From Tethya wilhelma (Eukaryota > Porifera > Demospongiae > Tethyida > Tethyidae): 64,000 nucleotides of DNA. The stretch is taken from positions 7,516,453-7,580,452 of the forward strand of contig CAXIPT010000003.1 in NCBI GenBank assembly GCA_964030475.1, given 5' to 3'. Each line of letters starts with the position of its first letter. The first letter of the stretch is position 1. The notes beneath the pieces are model-generated. The model worked only from the letters and a program-made list of their open reading frames with translations. It searched no databases and had not been told where the DNA came from. The position numbers and the translations under genes were made by a program. Of the stretch, positions 50,501-63,130 are shown one piece after another.

Positions 50501-53088
50501 TATTCCTGGATTGTTGTTAGGGCACTCAATGGAATCTGTGGAATTTTCACACACAGCTCCATATTTGCTGAACTTAACAAAGCCCACAGATATAATTGTG
50601 GAGGGAAAAAAAACATAGCCATTGAAGGTTATGTATGTATGTATGGTCATCACCTTAGCAACCATCTAGCTCTGGGAAGAGGATGTGACAGGAAACGCTT
50701 GGGTCTTGTCTATCATGAACTAACGCATTCCTGACAAGGTGGTTGGTTTGTTCGTGATATCACATTGTCTCTTTGTGTCTATAATATGACCCAGGGGTCA
50801 AATGAGTTGGAAAACTGATAGCCGTGAATATCATTAGCAATGGACGTATGAAAGAACAGATGTAATGTTGTGTGTTATTGTCCTATTCCTGGATTGTTGT
50901 TAGGGCACTCAATGGAATCTGTGGAATTTTCACACACAGCTCCATATTTGCTGAACGAAACAATTATTGTGATCTTGCATAAAACCACATCAAGCGAAAT
51001 ATCTCTTACCGTTCAAGGAATGTGTGGTGTGATCATGGCCCTCTTTCCTGCCATGTTTGCCTCTTCAACTCTCCTGGGAGAAGAGAACTACCAACATGTT
51101 TGTCCTTTGTCTCCCACTCACCATATTTACTTCAAGTCATGCACCACACCTCTGGTTGGTATTGTATGGTGGGACCTCCCTCCTATATTATCTCTGTAAT
51201 TGCTTATGTAGCGATAAATCGTCACTAATTTGATTTTTAAGTTCTAGGTCTCTTGGGACGTTGGTTTGTGCCATTGTGTGATTGCTGGTGATTCTATTAG
51301 TGCAGTTTCCTCTTCACTAAATACTCTCCCCAGCTATAGTGTATTGACCGTGCTGACTCTACTACCTGTACACACACTGTATCTCAAGTTTGCCAACTCT
51401 ACATTTTAATATTCTTTTGTCAGTGAAAATGTCCGCCCACCTATGTGCATGTACTGATGAAATTTTTCTTCCAGATCAGGCATTGCCAGCAGCTGGTGTT
51501 TATGTGAGGAGCTAATGTGTGTGTTCCTTTACTTGACTATCCCAGCCCAGCTTACAAATATCTCCCCAGTGGTTCAGATTCTTGCCTTATTCAGTCCACC
51601 TATGGTTAACTAGTGTTACTTGATCCCCAGTGTTGTTGAGTGTGTTTTTTAGCTGGCATGTAGGTTGGCATCCAATGGACAGCTGTCCTCTCCCTATAAA
51701 CATGTCGTGGTTCAGTATATCCCCCACCTACGTCTGTAGTCATAGGTGAACAAGTGCCCCTATTCGTACTGCAGTACGTTATTTCACTGCTGAGTGATTT
51801 CAGGGGCCACTCATTGAGATCATCGTGGGATGAAGTGAGGTAGCTAGGAGAGTCCGGCAGTGGACGCGAGTTATGCCAATTGTGATCAGTTGTGCAACTG
51901 TTGTTTGATTCGTGATTGCTGTGGTGAGGTGTGGTATTGAATAATTTCATGAGCCGGCTAATAGGTTATGTCTGTCAGTGAGGCATGAACCCAGTGTGTT
52001 TTCCCCTTACCATACATACTTCAGTCTCCTACATAGGTCACACTTGCATTTTCTGTTCCATTCTTAGCAACTAAAATGGTCCTTGAGGATGATACACATC
52101 CTGGGTTCACTGCTGAGTTCAAGCATATGGTGTTTGGTATGCCTGCAGTATTGTTCTCAGCGTAACTCTCCCCCTTTTCTGTGTTTCTCAGGAAAACCAC
52201 TACTTGTCTTCTTTTGTGATGTGCTCACTCACTTTGTGTGAATTGAGAACTGATGGTCAGAAACATGAGGAAGTTTTGGTGTGTAGTGTAGTCATTCTAT
52301 GGTCATGGTCTTGTTTGCTCAGGAAAAACTGCCTCTACTAACAAAATAAAGACACGTAGAATAAATAAAAGGTATGTTTGCTGAAATCCTTCCTTGGGCA
52401 TGCACACCAAGTGTTCTAGATCTTCACTTCATATCACCCCCTGTTGTGTGTGGCGGTTATGAACACTAGATGCATGAGGTAGGAGGGGGGTGCCACTGGG
52501 CTCGTGGTGGTATCACAACCCTAGGGCTATTGTTGGAGACTTGTCTTCAGTACAACAACAACTCAAATGCCTTGTCTCTAGAGCTCTCCACAGTGAGCAT
52601 CCTGGCCATAGTTAATACTACAGGTGTATTGTAATCTTAGTAACGAGTGTATCCCATGTGGCCTGCACAAACAGAACAATTATCCTCCCATTTTGGCGTG
52701 GAATATTCGTCAGAGTTAGTGCATCAGTGGAGATGTTTACCAAAACAGTGAGCTCCTAAGATGATTCTGTTGTGAGGCTTCTTGCCTGAGGTGGTGACAG
52801 ACAGTTCTGGAGGGAAGATGGTCTCTTTTGGTGGTGTGCTCCAATGAGCCATTGAGGGGGAATATAGACACTGGTGGTCTGGAGGGTGATGGGCAATGGT
52901 GTGTGCCTGAGTGGAGCTACGCCTGGGATATATTAGGATATGTAATTTGATGTAATTACTATTCAACGTTCCATGACACGTTTGCGATTAAAATGCTGAG
53001 AATGTAATGTACAGATTCAACATGTACAGTCAACTGAAATTACACTTTGACACGTCACTCGCACCGATACACACACCCAGTTCCTTTC

Positions 53089-53138
<50 letters not shown>

Positions 53139-56100
53139 ACCCCCTAGGAGACAATAGTCTAGGACTAATCCAATTAGAACTGAGGTAAACATGCTCCACA
53201 TTTCACAGCAATTGAGCATCATCAATGCTAATTGATATTCATAAGGAATACTAATTACAAACAGTTTCCTTGCAAAAGGAATAACCGATCAACCAACTTT
53301 TGGTTTTAAAGAAAATTAGCCTTAGTTTTGTCTGTTGTTGTTTTTTTCTCTCGATGTGTTTCTATCACATTCCTTACAACCAATGAGGTGGAACAAATTA
53401 AATGTAGTTACCTCAAAAAGTGTACGTAAAAGGAACCGTCAATCTCACCAAACAGGCTATCAGTACAAGCAGCATCGTGGTTCGAGTTGCTCACTAGACC
53501 GTGAAATCACCAAACACAGAATCCTAGTAATTGAGGTGAAAGATGCTCAGTGGGGTTGCTGCTGTAAACAGGTTTTTCATTCTGGGCAAATTTACTGTGC
53601 ATTCTTTACTAACTCGTTAGAAATAACTTTAATGAATGAATCGACTAGCTTTGGATTCAAACTCAAAACTCTCTTTGAAAAAAATAACAAGCTAAAGAAT
53701 ACCATGCCATTCTTTGGAGCTCTGAAGTCAAAAGTGTTTTCAATTGTGTGCTGGATTCTTCTTCAAAATGTGCATATCGTATATCATTGATGTTTAGACA
53801 TCGGACATACGTAATATTTGATCATATACACTGCCTTGGAGGAAAGGGTTCCTGGATACCTTTGCTGCTGCCATATAGTGTATATATCTCCGCATTTCAT
53901 CTTGGGCTTTAGGTGAACTTGTACTGTGGTGTGTACACAGCAATGTGATGGTTTTCCTGATGTGGTTGGAGGCGATTGACTGTGGGAACACAGTGCCTAA
54001 CAGGACTTGACCTTTGTGTGAGAAAACAACAATTGGAGGTATAAACAATGCCTCTTATGTGATGGCTAATTGAAGCATATTCTAGTTGTCCACATGTCAG
54101 AATGTGTTTGTTGTGGGCTGACACTTTAGAGGTGAATCCTTCCTCCAGTTGGCCCAGCTGATCCCAGTGTGGTAGGAGAAGATGGAGGGGGGGCTGGTGG
54201 TGAGGCACCACATTGTTTCCAGGGCTCAGCCTGTTGGCTTGGTTACACATCACCAATACATGATAGCAATTGTATCATGTTATGAAGCTCTACGGAGTGT
54301 ATGTAACTCTATACTATTTTAGAGAGCTTTAATTCGTACATAGTATGTCTTCAGTGCAGGGAAAATGGTGATTGCAAAACACGTTCATCCTACTAGCACT
54401 AGTACTGGTAATCTCATGCATCATGCCAGCTAGTACTATGATTATTAATTATTATATTCAATTTATGTGCCATTGTAGTACTTCAAGTTTATTCAAGCCA
54501 TTGTGTATATATAGCTGCCAATGTTGTCCTTGTATCCTCCTTCCACTGTTTGAAGTTTATTAACATCCTATGAATGGTCCATGGAAGCTCACAGAAAAAA
54601 AAATCAATTTTTCCATACATAGTTTTTTTTTTGTGAGATTAAAGAATTCTCATTTCAAACGTCATTTTTAAGTGCCTCCTGACTTTTTTGAATTCTTTGA
54701 ATTAGGAAGTAATGGTTAATACTGAATTCTGATCATACTTGCAGTAATGGCCTCCTCCACTTGTCCTGTTCCTGAGGCTGGAGGTGATGTACTGGTCGTG
54801 CTGCCAGTCATTGACCACACAATCCCACATAACCCCAGCACCTTCAACTTTACTTTGTGATTTGCATAATGTCGTTAGCTCACTCTTAAGTTGATTGTGA
54901 TTTTGCATTTCAAAGGGACAGTGGGTGCTCTCTGGGGAGAGGGCTCTCTTGTATGGTGTCTCTCCACCACCAGGAGGTCACCCTACTCCTGCCACCACAT
55001 ACTTGTTGGGTAATTCTGTTATGATGCTGTGGTCCACAGTGGGCCAGGTAATGTCATTACTGGTCTATTGACCTGCTTGCAGTTGGCATGCATGCACTTG
55101 CAGTCACCTGTGTCTGTGCACATGCAACCCCTTGAGGACATATTAAGGTTAAGTAGGAATCACTAATAATTGTATTGAGTTACCCCATTACTTGCATTGT
55201 ACATCAGCAGCTCTGGATGCATCAGGGCCATTGTATGTGCAGTTTATGAATGTGCTGCTTGTGGTGACATTGGTGAGGCTGTGGTACAGTAATACCCCCA
55301 GTGGAGTTTAATTGGAAGGCTCTAATGATATTCACAGTGTGTGGTGGTGAGAGTCCAGGATGGCCTTAGCTCTAGGCTCACTACCTCTTTCCTCTCTCCT
55401 TTGATGTAGTGATGATCTGGGCCTAAATTGTGAGAATGTTGATCAATAAGAATTTTGATTGTGGAAGAGGAAGTGCACCTGCTCTCTCTCTATGTGTCCC
55501 TACTCTGGTAAATACAATGGCTAGTTCTTCATTATCCTGTGTTGTAATTTGTATGGGTGCTTGCATTGATTTTTTTTTTGCTAGCCACTTGCATAGGTCA
55601 AGGGTCAAACAAAATGTGTAGTGTTCTGTGCCCTAGTGTTGAGTGCTGTTCTGAAGGTATGAGTAGGACTGTTCTGATATCATCCACACAACTTGAACTC
55701 TCTCCCATTATGTCATTGTGGTGGTACTGTTGATCATGCCAGCATTAAAGCACCATTGTGCTGACACTGCCTTCCTTTAATGGCAGCCTAACTTAATGCT
55801 ACACTGAGTAACACATCACCCATGCCTCCTTCCTAGGAGTTGAGTTTATTGTGATCTCTTTTCAAAACAATAAACAGATGTCATGTTTGGAACTCAAGCA
55901 AACGATGAGGTTACCATGAAAAGTACACTGTACTAAAAATCTTTATCCCTTCATACTCACCATAGTATTGTTGGAGTACTGGTTAGCATGTGTTATACAC
56001 CTGCAATTTCTGTGATTTCAACATAAGCTAATTTTGTTCTCTGAGGTAGCATACTGATGACATGGCACATATTTCTTCACTCCACCACTCACAATCAAAC

Positions 56101-58185
56101 TGACCATAAACAAAAGGAGCTCACCCTTTCTTCCTGCTTGAACATTCTCCCTTGGAGCTATTCCCATCCCTTGGAGCAAAGGTGGAGTTGAACATTGTTC
56201 TAGTTATCCCAGGAGGCCTTTTTAGCAGCTAGAGTGTAAATTGGCTCTCAGACAGTGTTTACTACCAATGTCTTTCTAAGGCCAGCAGTGTGGTGCACTC
56301 TTGTCTTCATTGACACGCACTTGTATTGAATTAAGACATAGAAGGGAAGCAATGGGGGTTCCTCGCTGTGTCTACCTGGTTCCTTCCCTGTATAATGTTA
56401 TGTAAATTAAATCAAAAGCAATATTGTTTATTTGTTCTGCAACCACAGGTAGTGAGTTTATTTGTTGCTCCACTCTCATTGCATAACCAGTTATTGCACT
56501 AACCTCAAAGAGATTCTTCATTTATCCTTCAAATCAGCCCACTGGAATCAGAGCTCGTGCAAACTTCTGGCCCATGTTTGCAAACCCCAATCAGTAGAAA
56601 GTCTGACCTGTTTCGTTGGCTTTGTATGTAACTTTCCCAATATTAAATTTTGCAGCTGTGTTTTCTCATGCTAATGTGTGCACCAAGAGTAAGTTATCCT
56701 CCAGATTTTTCTGCGATCGTTTTTGTGCCTATATATGTCCTTTCAATTGTGTTGAAGTATATTAGCTGCTATCAAGGAATGTCAGTGTTAGTAGTTGTTA
56801 TTAAACTCCTGGAGATTCCTCAGGATGTAGTGGTGATACAGATAATGACATACAGGATGAGATTGTGTAAAGTTCATTTAGGGAAATGACACTTCCAGCC
56901 CTTAGGTTTATTTTTTTTTTGTTTTTTTCTAAGCTGTCACATTTTGTAATGTTTATATTTACTTCCTTTGAAGCTATCTAATGTCAAACACTTCAGCTCA
57001 AGCCAGAGCTCTGGTGTATGTGCTTATTTGGATATTGTCTAACAAAAGGCTAACTTCAGAATCGAGCTCAATCATTGATGGTGGTTTACGGGTTGGAGTG
57101 GGAGTCTTAACCTCAACTTGTCTCTAGTAATTGTGTGTAATGAAAGAGATTAGCAACTTGTTACTTGCATAATGACTGTATTCAATAATCTTGCAACCTG
57201 ATTAATTATGTCTGTTTTAAACTTTATACTCTCAAAATGATTGTTTTTGTTTCAACAACAAAAAAAATCTTTCCCTAACCCGCTCCCATCTTTTGTACAC
57301 TGAGTAGAGCTTTGGGTTGTCTCTCTTTTGAAGATTGGCATTCTTTGGCGTGTGAAGGGCACCTCATTTGTATGGCTGTCCTGTCCAATATCCTCATACC
57401 ATTCGAGATGCAAGGGTGACTTACACACTGCACAGGATGCACCCTGCAGGACGTTGGCTCCCGGGGAGCATATGTAAAATCTAAGTTTGTTATTTTTGAT
57501 GTTTAGGTAGTTATTTGATGACAATCTAGATCAAAAGTGTGGGTCACACGGTGCTAGCGTGGTATGGATGCTCACTTCCTCTTTTCCTCCTCAGAGTGAA
57601 CAGTTTGGCAGTGGGTGGTTAGTACACAGTCCAAAGTTGCCAATCATCAGCTACGGGTCCTTTTTGATTTTTGATTGCTAGCATGATACCCACAACAATG
57701 ATATAAACCACAATGATTTTTTCCCTCATGCAGGACCATGTCAGAAATCTTCTAGAAAAAGCAAAAATCTCAAACATTGTATTTCAAATCTCTGGAGAGT
57801 CTATTGATTCCATAACAGGTAAATTCCATGCACAGTGGAGTGATTTCCATTTGCTGGCATTTGTATTTGAAGTATTTGTAAGGGTGAAAGGTCATCAGGG
57901 TACAGCTAGTTTAATTATTTCCACTGAATTTGCTGATGTCGTTAATATTCATTTGTGCACTGTGTATATTGTATGTGTACCTCTACAGGCAGTGCAACCA
58001 GTCTAATTGAAGATGAAACTACACCACTGCGAGGTATATCATCAGGCAAGTTTAGTCTCTTTCTCAGGGTTGCTTCAAAACTTACCTTACCAACAATAAC
58101 ATTAAAGCGCTTAAGAGCTAAAGCTATTAGAGTTAATGCTGTTAGAAGCAATCATGATGTCAACGAAAAGTTAAAAGTTATATAG
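35358..58185 (+). CDS. SLC26A11-like anion (sulfate) transporter, N-terminus missing
   Basis: Exons found: 35358-35412, 36111-36210, 36857-37008, 37868-37940, 38007-38057, 38237-38297, 38360-38415, 38486-38618 (cut by N at 38619), 39534-39592, 39769-39840, 42655-42775, 43259-43326, 43499-43564, 57734-57818, 57989-58185. The order follows SLC26A11: VGDLVLG, ARNAVVV, LPPVRVP, LESIAIAKAF, GSYPVTGSFSRTAVNAQSG (family signature region), AGFHYIPSASLAA, IDIIPLMVSF, YGVPLAVV, RHARP, then a STAS domain split over four exons (AVVLDCTAMPDIDYTIVH, KKKIRVFVVGAQ, DHVRNLLEKA). Phases agree everywhere except across the N. About 200 N-terminal residues (first TM helices) are not visible. The last two exons lie 14.2 kb downstream yet complete the STAS domain in phase 0. 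A membrane transporter exchanging sulfate or chloride-type anions; the exact substrate cannot be read. AATAAA at 58304. Confidence 0.88.
36224..36254. repeat. Remnant terminus of the TACCGTA-type MITE family
   Basis: TACCATTGATTGGGAAATTTTC resembles one arm of the element at 4131-4314, with no second arm nearby. Located in an SLC26 intron just before the hAT-like element. Confidence 0.4.
36272..36635. mobile_element. Non-autonomous hAT-like DNA element
   Basis: Starts CAGTGGCGTATCCAG and ends with the near complement CTAGATACACCACTG, termini of the CAGTGGCGTA type common in hAT-derived elements. ATACT flanks both sides and may be part of a target duplication. 364 bases, no ORF, inside the SLC26 intron 36211-36856. 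Confidence 0.55.
36808..36851. repeat. (TC)n tract forming the polypyrimidine tract of a splice acceptor
   Basis: About 20 TC units run straight into CCCTCTCAG|CT, the acceptor of the SLC26 exon at 36857. Confidence 0.85.
37794..37867. repeat. Contig gap and (CA)n microsatellite abutting an acceptor
   Basis: N at 37794, then ~36 CA units ending in the CACACAG acceptor of the SLC26 exon at 37868. Confidence 0.85.
38619..38711. repeat. Contig gap and (GT)n microsatellite at an exon end
   Basis: The exon 38486-38618 is interrupted by the N, followed by ~45 GT units. A few codons between this exon and 39534 are unaccounted for, so the true donor lies in the gap. Confidence 0.85.
39841..42654 (+). 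other. 2.8 kb SLC26 intron
   Basis: Separates the RHARPRHE exon from the VKFIGNT exon. Holds a (GT)n tract at 41521-41553; otherwise nothing I can support. Confidence 0.6.
50192..50574. repeat. Tandem duplication, first copy (383 bp unit)
   Basis: Unit starting TAACAAAGCCCACAG and ending TTTGCTGAACT. Nearly identical to the copy that follows directly; differences are a few substitutions. Contains a short GTAT tetranucleotide tract. Confidence 0.9.
50575..50956. repeat. Tandem duplication, second copy
   Basis: Follows the first copy without spacer; the match ends at TTTGCTGAAC, after which sequence diverges (GAAACAATT). Confidence 0.9.
53383..53790 (+). CDS. Unrecognised 135-codon open frame in the giant intron (doubtful)
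   Basis: Opens MRWNKLNVVTSKSV and is rich in Lys, Ser and aromatic residues, with a hydrophobic C-terminus. I do not recognise any family, no splice partners are evident, and AT-rich intronic sequence can give such a frame by chance. Recorded because it is the longest ATG frame in the intron. Confidence 0.1.
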   Translation: MRWNKLNVVTSKSVRKRNRQSHQTGYQYKQHRGSSCSLDREITKHRILVIEVKDAQWGCCCKQVFHSGQIYCAFFTNSLEITLMNESTSFGFKLKTLFEKNNKLKNTMPFFGALKSKVFSIVCWILLQNVHIVYH

Positions 58186-58303
58186 GCCAAGAACATTACC
58201 TCAGGAATCATGATCAGCTACACCCCACTGTCCCTGCATGTGGCTATAGATATTATCTCATGGTTGCTTGGTAATATGGTACGGTTGAAGTAGTGCATGC
58301 GTC

Positions 58304-58309
58304 AATAAA
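58304..58309 (+). promoter_or_regulatory. Poly(A) signal of the SLC26 gene
   Basis: AATAAA 119 bases after the stop at 58185, followed by a T-rich stretch. Confidence 0.6.
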
Positions 58310-60227
58310 CAGATTGTTTTATAATAATGACTGGAATTTTATCTCAGCGGTTACTTTACTATTACTCAGAGTAGCCAGTGTATGTTCATGTGTCATATAA
58401 GGTGTTCGAGAGAGTCCTGTGAATGCTTTGATGATGGTTGTGTACAGGGTATTGGTGTTCTCACTGGAGACCTAGCTTAGGCAATTATAATTAGTATTTA
58501 ATTGATGTTGATTTCATATGATAGCTCAATGTTCCATTACAAAGCTATTCAGTTACATGCCAAACTTATTAGGGTGTTGATTAAGCTAATAGTAAAGTTC
58601 AACATCAACTGAAGACCTTTCCCAAGCACCACAGGGCATTGGTGTTTGCACAGGTGGATAAATTAGACTGTTCTGGTCAATGAATGAGTGGTGTTTCAAT
58701 AGCAATTGTCTGCAAGTGAAGAATGGGTCTTTTGGAGAATGCTGATCATGATTCAATTATCATATTAGCTGCAAATGAGCACTAATGTTGCTGCAGCTAT
58801 CAACACTCCAGTGATTGTGGCCTAGTCTTGATTGGGGATGAAAGGTCTGGTTAATGTCTAACCTGGCTCTAATTGAGTAGCTGCAATCAACTTAAGTAGA
58901 CCAGTGTTGGTGGGTAGACCAGTGAGCTCTCTCTCTTCAAAGGTCATCTTCTGTCATCCATTAGCTAATAATCTTGTATGCCTTTAGTAACCATGATTTG
59001 ATATTGCTGTTCTCTCTCTCCTCACATCCTGTTTTGATTCCTCTTCTCTTTCTTCATCCCTGTCTCTCTCACTCTACACATACACACATTACATAGTGGG
59101 CCAAAAATATAACAGCTACTCAAACACTCACACTGTTCAAGCTACTTGATTGTATGTGAAAAAGGTACATATAACCATCATGTTTATTGCCCTCGATTTG
59201 TGCATTTCTAAATGGTTATAAACTACTGGCAATGGCAAATGCATTTGAAATGTCACTTTCAGTGAATCTTTTACTGTTTGCAAATTCTCTGTATAGCTTC
59301 AGAAATAATGTATAGTATTTTGAAGTTCACTCTGTACTGGATTATATGCAGCTCAATTGCAAGTCTCATGACTAATGTATAGTGTGTACCAGTGGCTGAA
59401 CTGTCACACTCTTGAGAGTGAACACAGTTATGCATGCACCTGGTTGAAGTCACAAAGATTGAAATTGGCTCACACGTTTTGCACGAATGTTTTTCCTTTC
59501 AATGACTACACTGTGTCATCCATTATCAAGACACGCTGAGCATGCACTAACAGCATTCGGTGTGCACAGATTGTGCAATTAATAATTTCTTACAATAGAA
59601 AAGAATGTGATTAGTTGCATTTTATATTATAAGCAAACAAAATTTTTATTGTGTATGACTGTCTAGCTGCTAACTTTTACGTATGTAATTCTCTCATCTG
59701 TTGCAGGTATGATGCACTATAGTGGTTAATATAAATTATTATGCAAACAGTCTACTGCATTGATTTATTTATTCAGGGTATACATGTATAAGTTTTGTGT
59801 TGGTTTATGTATTTTTTTTATGAAATGAGAATTAACCTGTTTCATGGAAATAATTGCTTATCTGATTCTGTGACAAGTTTTAAATGAATTTAAACCATAT
59901 AAGGTGTTTTTTATTCCAAGCAGAGTACTAGAAAGGCATGTGAATGTGATATTGTAATTGAGTATTTATACTCTTACGTCATTGGTGATGGCTGCTCATT
60001 TCATGATTCAATAAACAACGATCTAGATTCTACCGCAAAAATTTGATTCGGAAGTGATTTTGCGATGAATATCTTTAGCGGAGTTGTATAAATAAACACG
60101 TGTATGCACTCACACACAAGACATCGAAAAAAAAGTGTAGCGGATTAGTGCTTACAAAACTCACTTCCTTCGTGAATCTGCATACACTGACTTCACTTCC
60201 AGGGTTTCAATCCGAGTGCAGACCGAC
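58310..60227. other. Intergenic region upstream of the bHLH gene
   Basis: About 1.9 kb, AT-rich, no repeat or gene supported. Near its right end: ACGTCATTGG at ~59977 (CRE-like plus inverted CCAAT) and a CACGTG E-box at 60097-60102, both candidate inputs to the bHLH promoter. Confidence 0.5.
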
Positions 60228-60235
60228 TATATAAA
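60228..60235 (+). promoter_or_regulatory. TATA box of the bHLH gene
   Basis: TATATAAA 112 bases before the ATG at 60347, in a GC-richer patch (GCAGACCGACTATATAAAC). Transcription start is expected around 60258-60265. Confidence 0.6.
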
Positions 60236-60346
60236 CACATCCAACTACAACTCTCGGTCACCTAAAGATCACTTTCTTGATTGACACTAGTAGAAGCTTC
60301 TTTCAGTCACTTCAAACCAATTGCAATATCACTCAAAGCAATAATT

Positions 60347-61570
60347 ATGCTAACGATGGCTGAATCCCCAACAGGTTCAACTGCAGCTAGCACTGTACTC
60401 TTGCAGTCTCCTGCTTTTGGATCACCTATCAAAGAACCATCAGAACCTTCGTCATCGAAACAGGGATCACCGAGGTCTCCAAAGCAAATAACATCTCTAT
60501 GTCAAAAACGTGCTATTAGACGACCAAAGCCTTACCCTGATCGCAGTCCAGGCGGCTCAATTTGCAGCTCAGATGAGTCCAATGGAGAGAGTGATGATTC
60601 AGATCACACCAAGCAAACTGAGCAAAGGAAAATAAAGAGACTGGCTGCCAACACAAGAGAGAGGAAACGCATGCATACTGTCAACTCAGCGTTCGAACAA
60701 CTCCGAGATCTAGTCCCCACGTATCCTTCCAATAGAAAACTATCCAAGATTGACACGCTGAGGCTAGCTTGTACATACATCCAAGACTTGGTGTCTCTAC
60801 TGAACAGTAGTCACTCATTTCAACCCACAGACGACTGCATTTACCACCCAGCCCTTCCAGACGGTTACATCCCTAGCGGTTATGCGGGGATTGGCATCAA
60901 GGCAGAGGTGCCCGAATACTCCTTCACACAGTACAGAATGCCACCTTCGGTAAGTGTGTGATAAGAACTGTTTGTTTACTTTGTTTGAAGCAACATTAAC
61001 AAAAGTCAAGTGTTTTGTCTTGTGCTTCAGTACACCTGCACTGCATGTTGTTTGTCAAAAGCTTGCTCTGTGCAAATAGGGTCTCATAATAGTCTGCATT
61101 ACAATTAATTTTGAGCATAACAATAATCATTATAGTAACACTGCATGAACCACAAACTGTTTTGACCATCTCTTCCCCTTCTCTCTTTCCAGGAATGCAC
61201 CAGTTCCGATACATTCAGTGCTTCAGAATCATCCGACAACAGTCCACCTTACTTCGCACCACACTCACAGGCTTGCTCTCCAGGTATTGCAGTTCGTCCT
61301 CCTCCTCTCACAAGAACAAACAGTGATTCAGCAGCTATCTATGCCCGAATGGCTCAAGAACAGACTGTAAACACAGGCCAAGCTTGTCAGGCACAACGAC
61401 AAGTGAACATACCTTCTCCTCTTGCAACCTGCACCTACACGCACACAGCTCAGACACAACTCAGTATGGCAAGCACGCCAGTACTATCCAATGGACTAAC
61501 TCACCAGCCCCCTCCTGCCTGGTCAAGAACAGGTAGTGTACCAACTGGGTACACTGTTTATAGGCAATAG
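60347..61570 (+). CDS. Group A basic helix-loop-helix transcription factor
   Basis: Two exons, 60347-60949 and 61193-61570, joined in phase 0 (326 aa). ATGs occur at 60347 (MLTMAESP) and 60356; I take the first. Residues 1-95 are Ser/Pro-rich with an acidic [12 protein letters not shown] patch. The bHLH domain spans ~97-152: basic region [10 protein letters not shown] with the E-box-contacting Glu and Arg, helix 1 VNSAFEQLR, loop with KLSK, helix 2 [11 protein letters not shown]. The ANxRER...KLSKxxTLRLAxxYI pattern is diagnostic of group A (atonal, twist, paraxis/scleraxis, Hand, Tal relatives); PT.P...KLSKI.TLRLA is closest by eye to the paraxis/twist side. The C-terminal half is low-complexity (Ser, Pro, Gln, Thr). 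A nuclear E-box-binding regulator, probably developmental. It may correspond to the sponge bHLH1 described in work on neurogenic gene origins, but I cannot verify that here. Confidence 0.93.
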
Positions 61571-62607
61571 CTCTATTTTTTGTTAATTGTTTGTTTGTTT
61601 GTATTTTTTAGAACTTCATTATTCTTTTCATCACAATTGTTATTGGTCATCCCCAGTTATTTTTTTGTTGGTGGTGTGTTCATTGTTTATATTGCATGTG
61701 CAATTTTTATTAGACGTAATATGCAAGATTTTTATTTTCGACATGCATAGAGGCTGTTTTGTCGAACTATACAATTTCGTGCATACAATAATACCCTCTA
61801 CGTTGCGTTCACAAGCACATCAATTGTTTTATGTTTTGTAAACTTTTTCATGTTAATTTGCATGAATCACTTGTTATTGCTGTTCAAAGTCCAGTCATAG
61901 GCATTAATATTGTCACCTTCATTCAATATTAACATCAACTTTTAACTTGAAAAAAATTATAACTGCATCATGCGCTATTACTAAATCTGTATGTATATAC
62001 GATGATTGACACTGCATGCATGTGTATGTGCATGATACTATTGCTCATTGGGCATAAAATGGTGTATAGACAATTTTAAATGGAATCATGCTAATAAATC
62101 ATATACATACGCAGATCGTTGAGCATCGATCAATCCATGATCTATCCATATACTATTAATATTCTCTATTAATTTTTTTAGTGATGAAAGACATAATTGG
62201 CATTCCAAGCTATGCATATTAATTACTAAGTCTAAGTATTAGTATGCAGGTGTACAGTTATACAGTAGCTGTGACTAGAACACATTTTAGTTCAGACAAA
62301 ACATGCCAATCAACAAACTAGAACAGGAATGGTTAAAAAGAACAGCAACAAAAACTAAACATGTGCAGCTAACGTATTGTCCAGTCATTCCAGCACTAAT
62401 CATATTCATAATGAATGATCATGAACACACAAATATCAACAGCAAACTGAAAGCAAAATTAAATTATTAATGAGCTCAGAAAACTTAATTTTCCTTTGAA
62501 GTCCTTATAATGATAAAATTATAATCAATGTCTCAAACATCGGTCTCCCTTGACTGGAGTAGTTGCAGAGGCTTCTGTATTACCTCAGAGATCTCAGGGT
62601 CTTCCTC
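61571..62607. other. 3' UTR of the bHLH gene and convergent spacer
   Basis: AT-rich, with ATTAAT-type tracts; AATAAA at 62093-62098 may end the bHLH transcript. The minus-strand gene at 62608 terminates here too, so the two genes converge. Confidence 0.5.
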
Positions 62608-63085
62608 TCACGGTTTATAAAGGACGGGAGAGGACTCCAGCGTAGAGGTCGGGATGCCTCCAAAATCCTCTGACTCTTGAGAATCAAGACGAGGAGGAGA
62701 AGACGAATAGGAAAATGGGATCTGTGAAACGGCAGGTGAGTAGGACTCGAGGCGTACGGGTGATTGAGGTGGTATGGATGCCAGGTCTTCCAGGGGAATG
62801 GCCAGTTGGTCGCTCTCAGCAGCAGCCTCGTCGGCCTTATCAGCAGCCTCATCAGTCTTATCAGTCCTCTCACTGGACAGGGAGTACTGGGAGCTGCCTT
62901 TCATCAGTTGAGTGAAACGATTTCTTCGACGACGCTTTGCTTTCCTTCTTGTGCGTTTGGCTCTAAGCCTCTCCCTGTGGATGCTGACTGGCTCAAAGTG
63001 ATGGTCCTCAGCATTATCTCTCTCATTCAAAGATAGGACATGACCGTAGTGATCTTCATGAGGCTGTGTGTGTGTGAGTGTGACA

Positions 63086-63130
<45 letters not shown>

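Larger units (their letters stand above)
43565..57733 (+). other. Giant (~14.2 kb) SLC26 intron
   Basis: Lies between two exons of the STAS domain. I found no convincing nested gene: reading frames are short and unrecognisable; the longest, 53383-53790 (135 codons from its first ATG), matches nothing I know. Contains a 383-base tandem duplication (50192-50956), a (CA)n tract (53088-53133), and many GT-rich stretches on the + strand. Confidence 0.6.
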
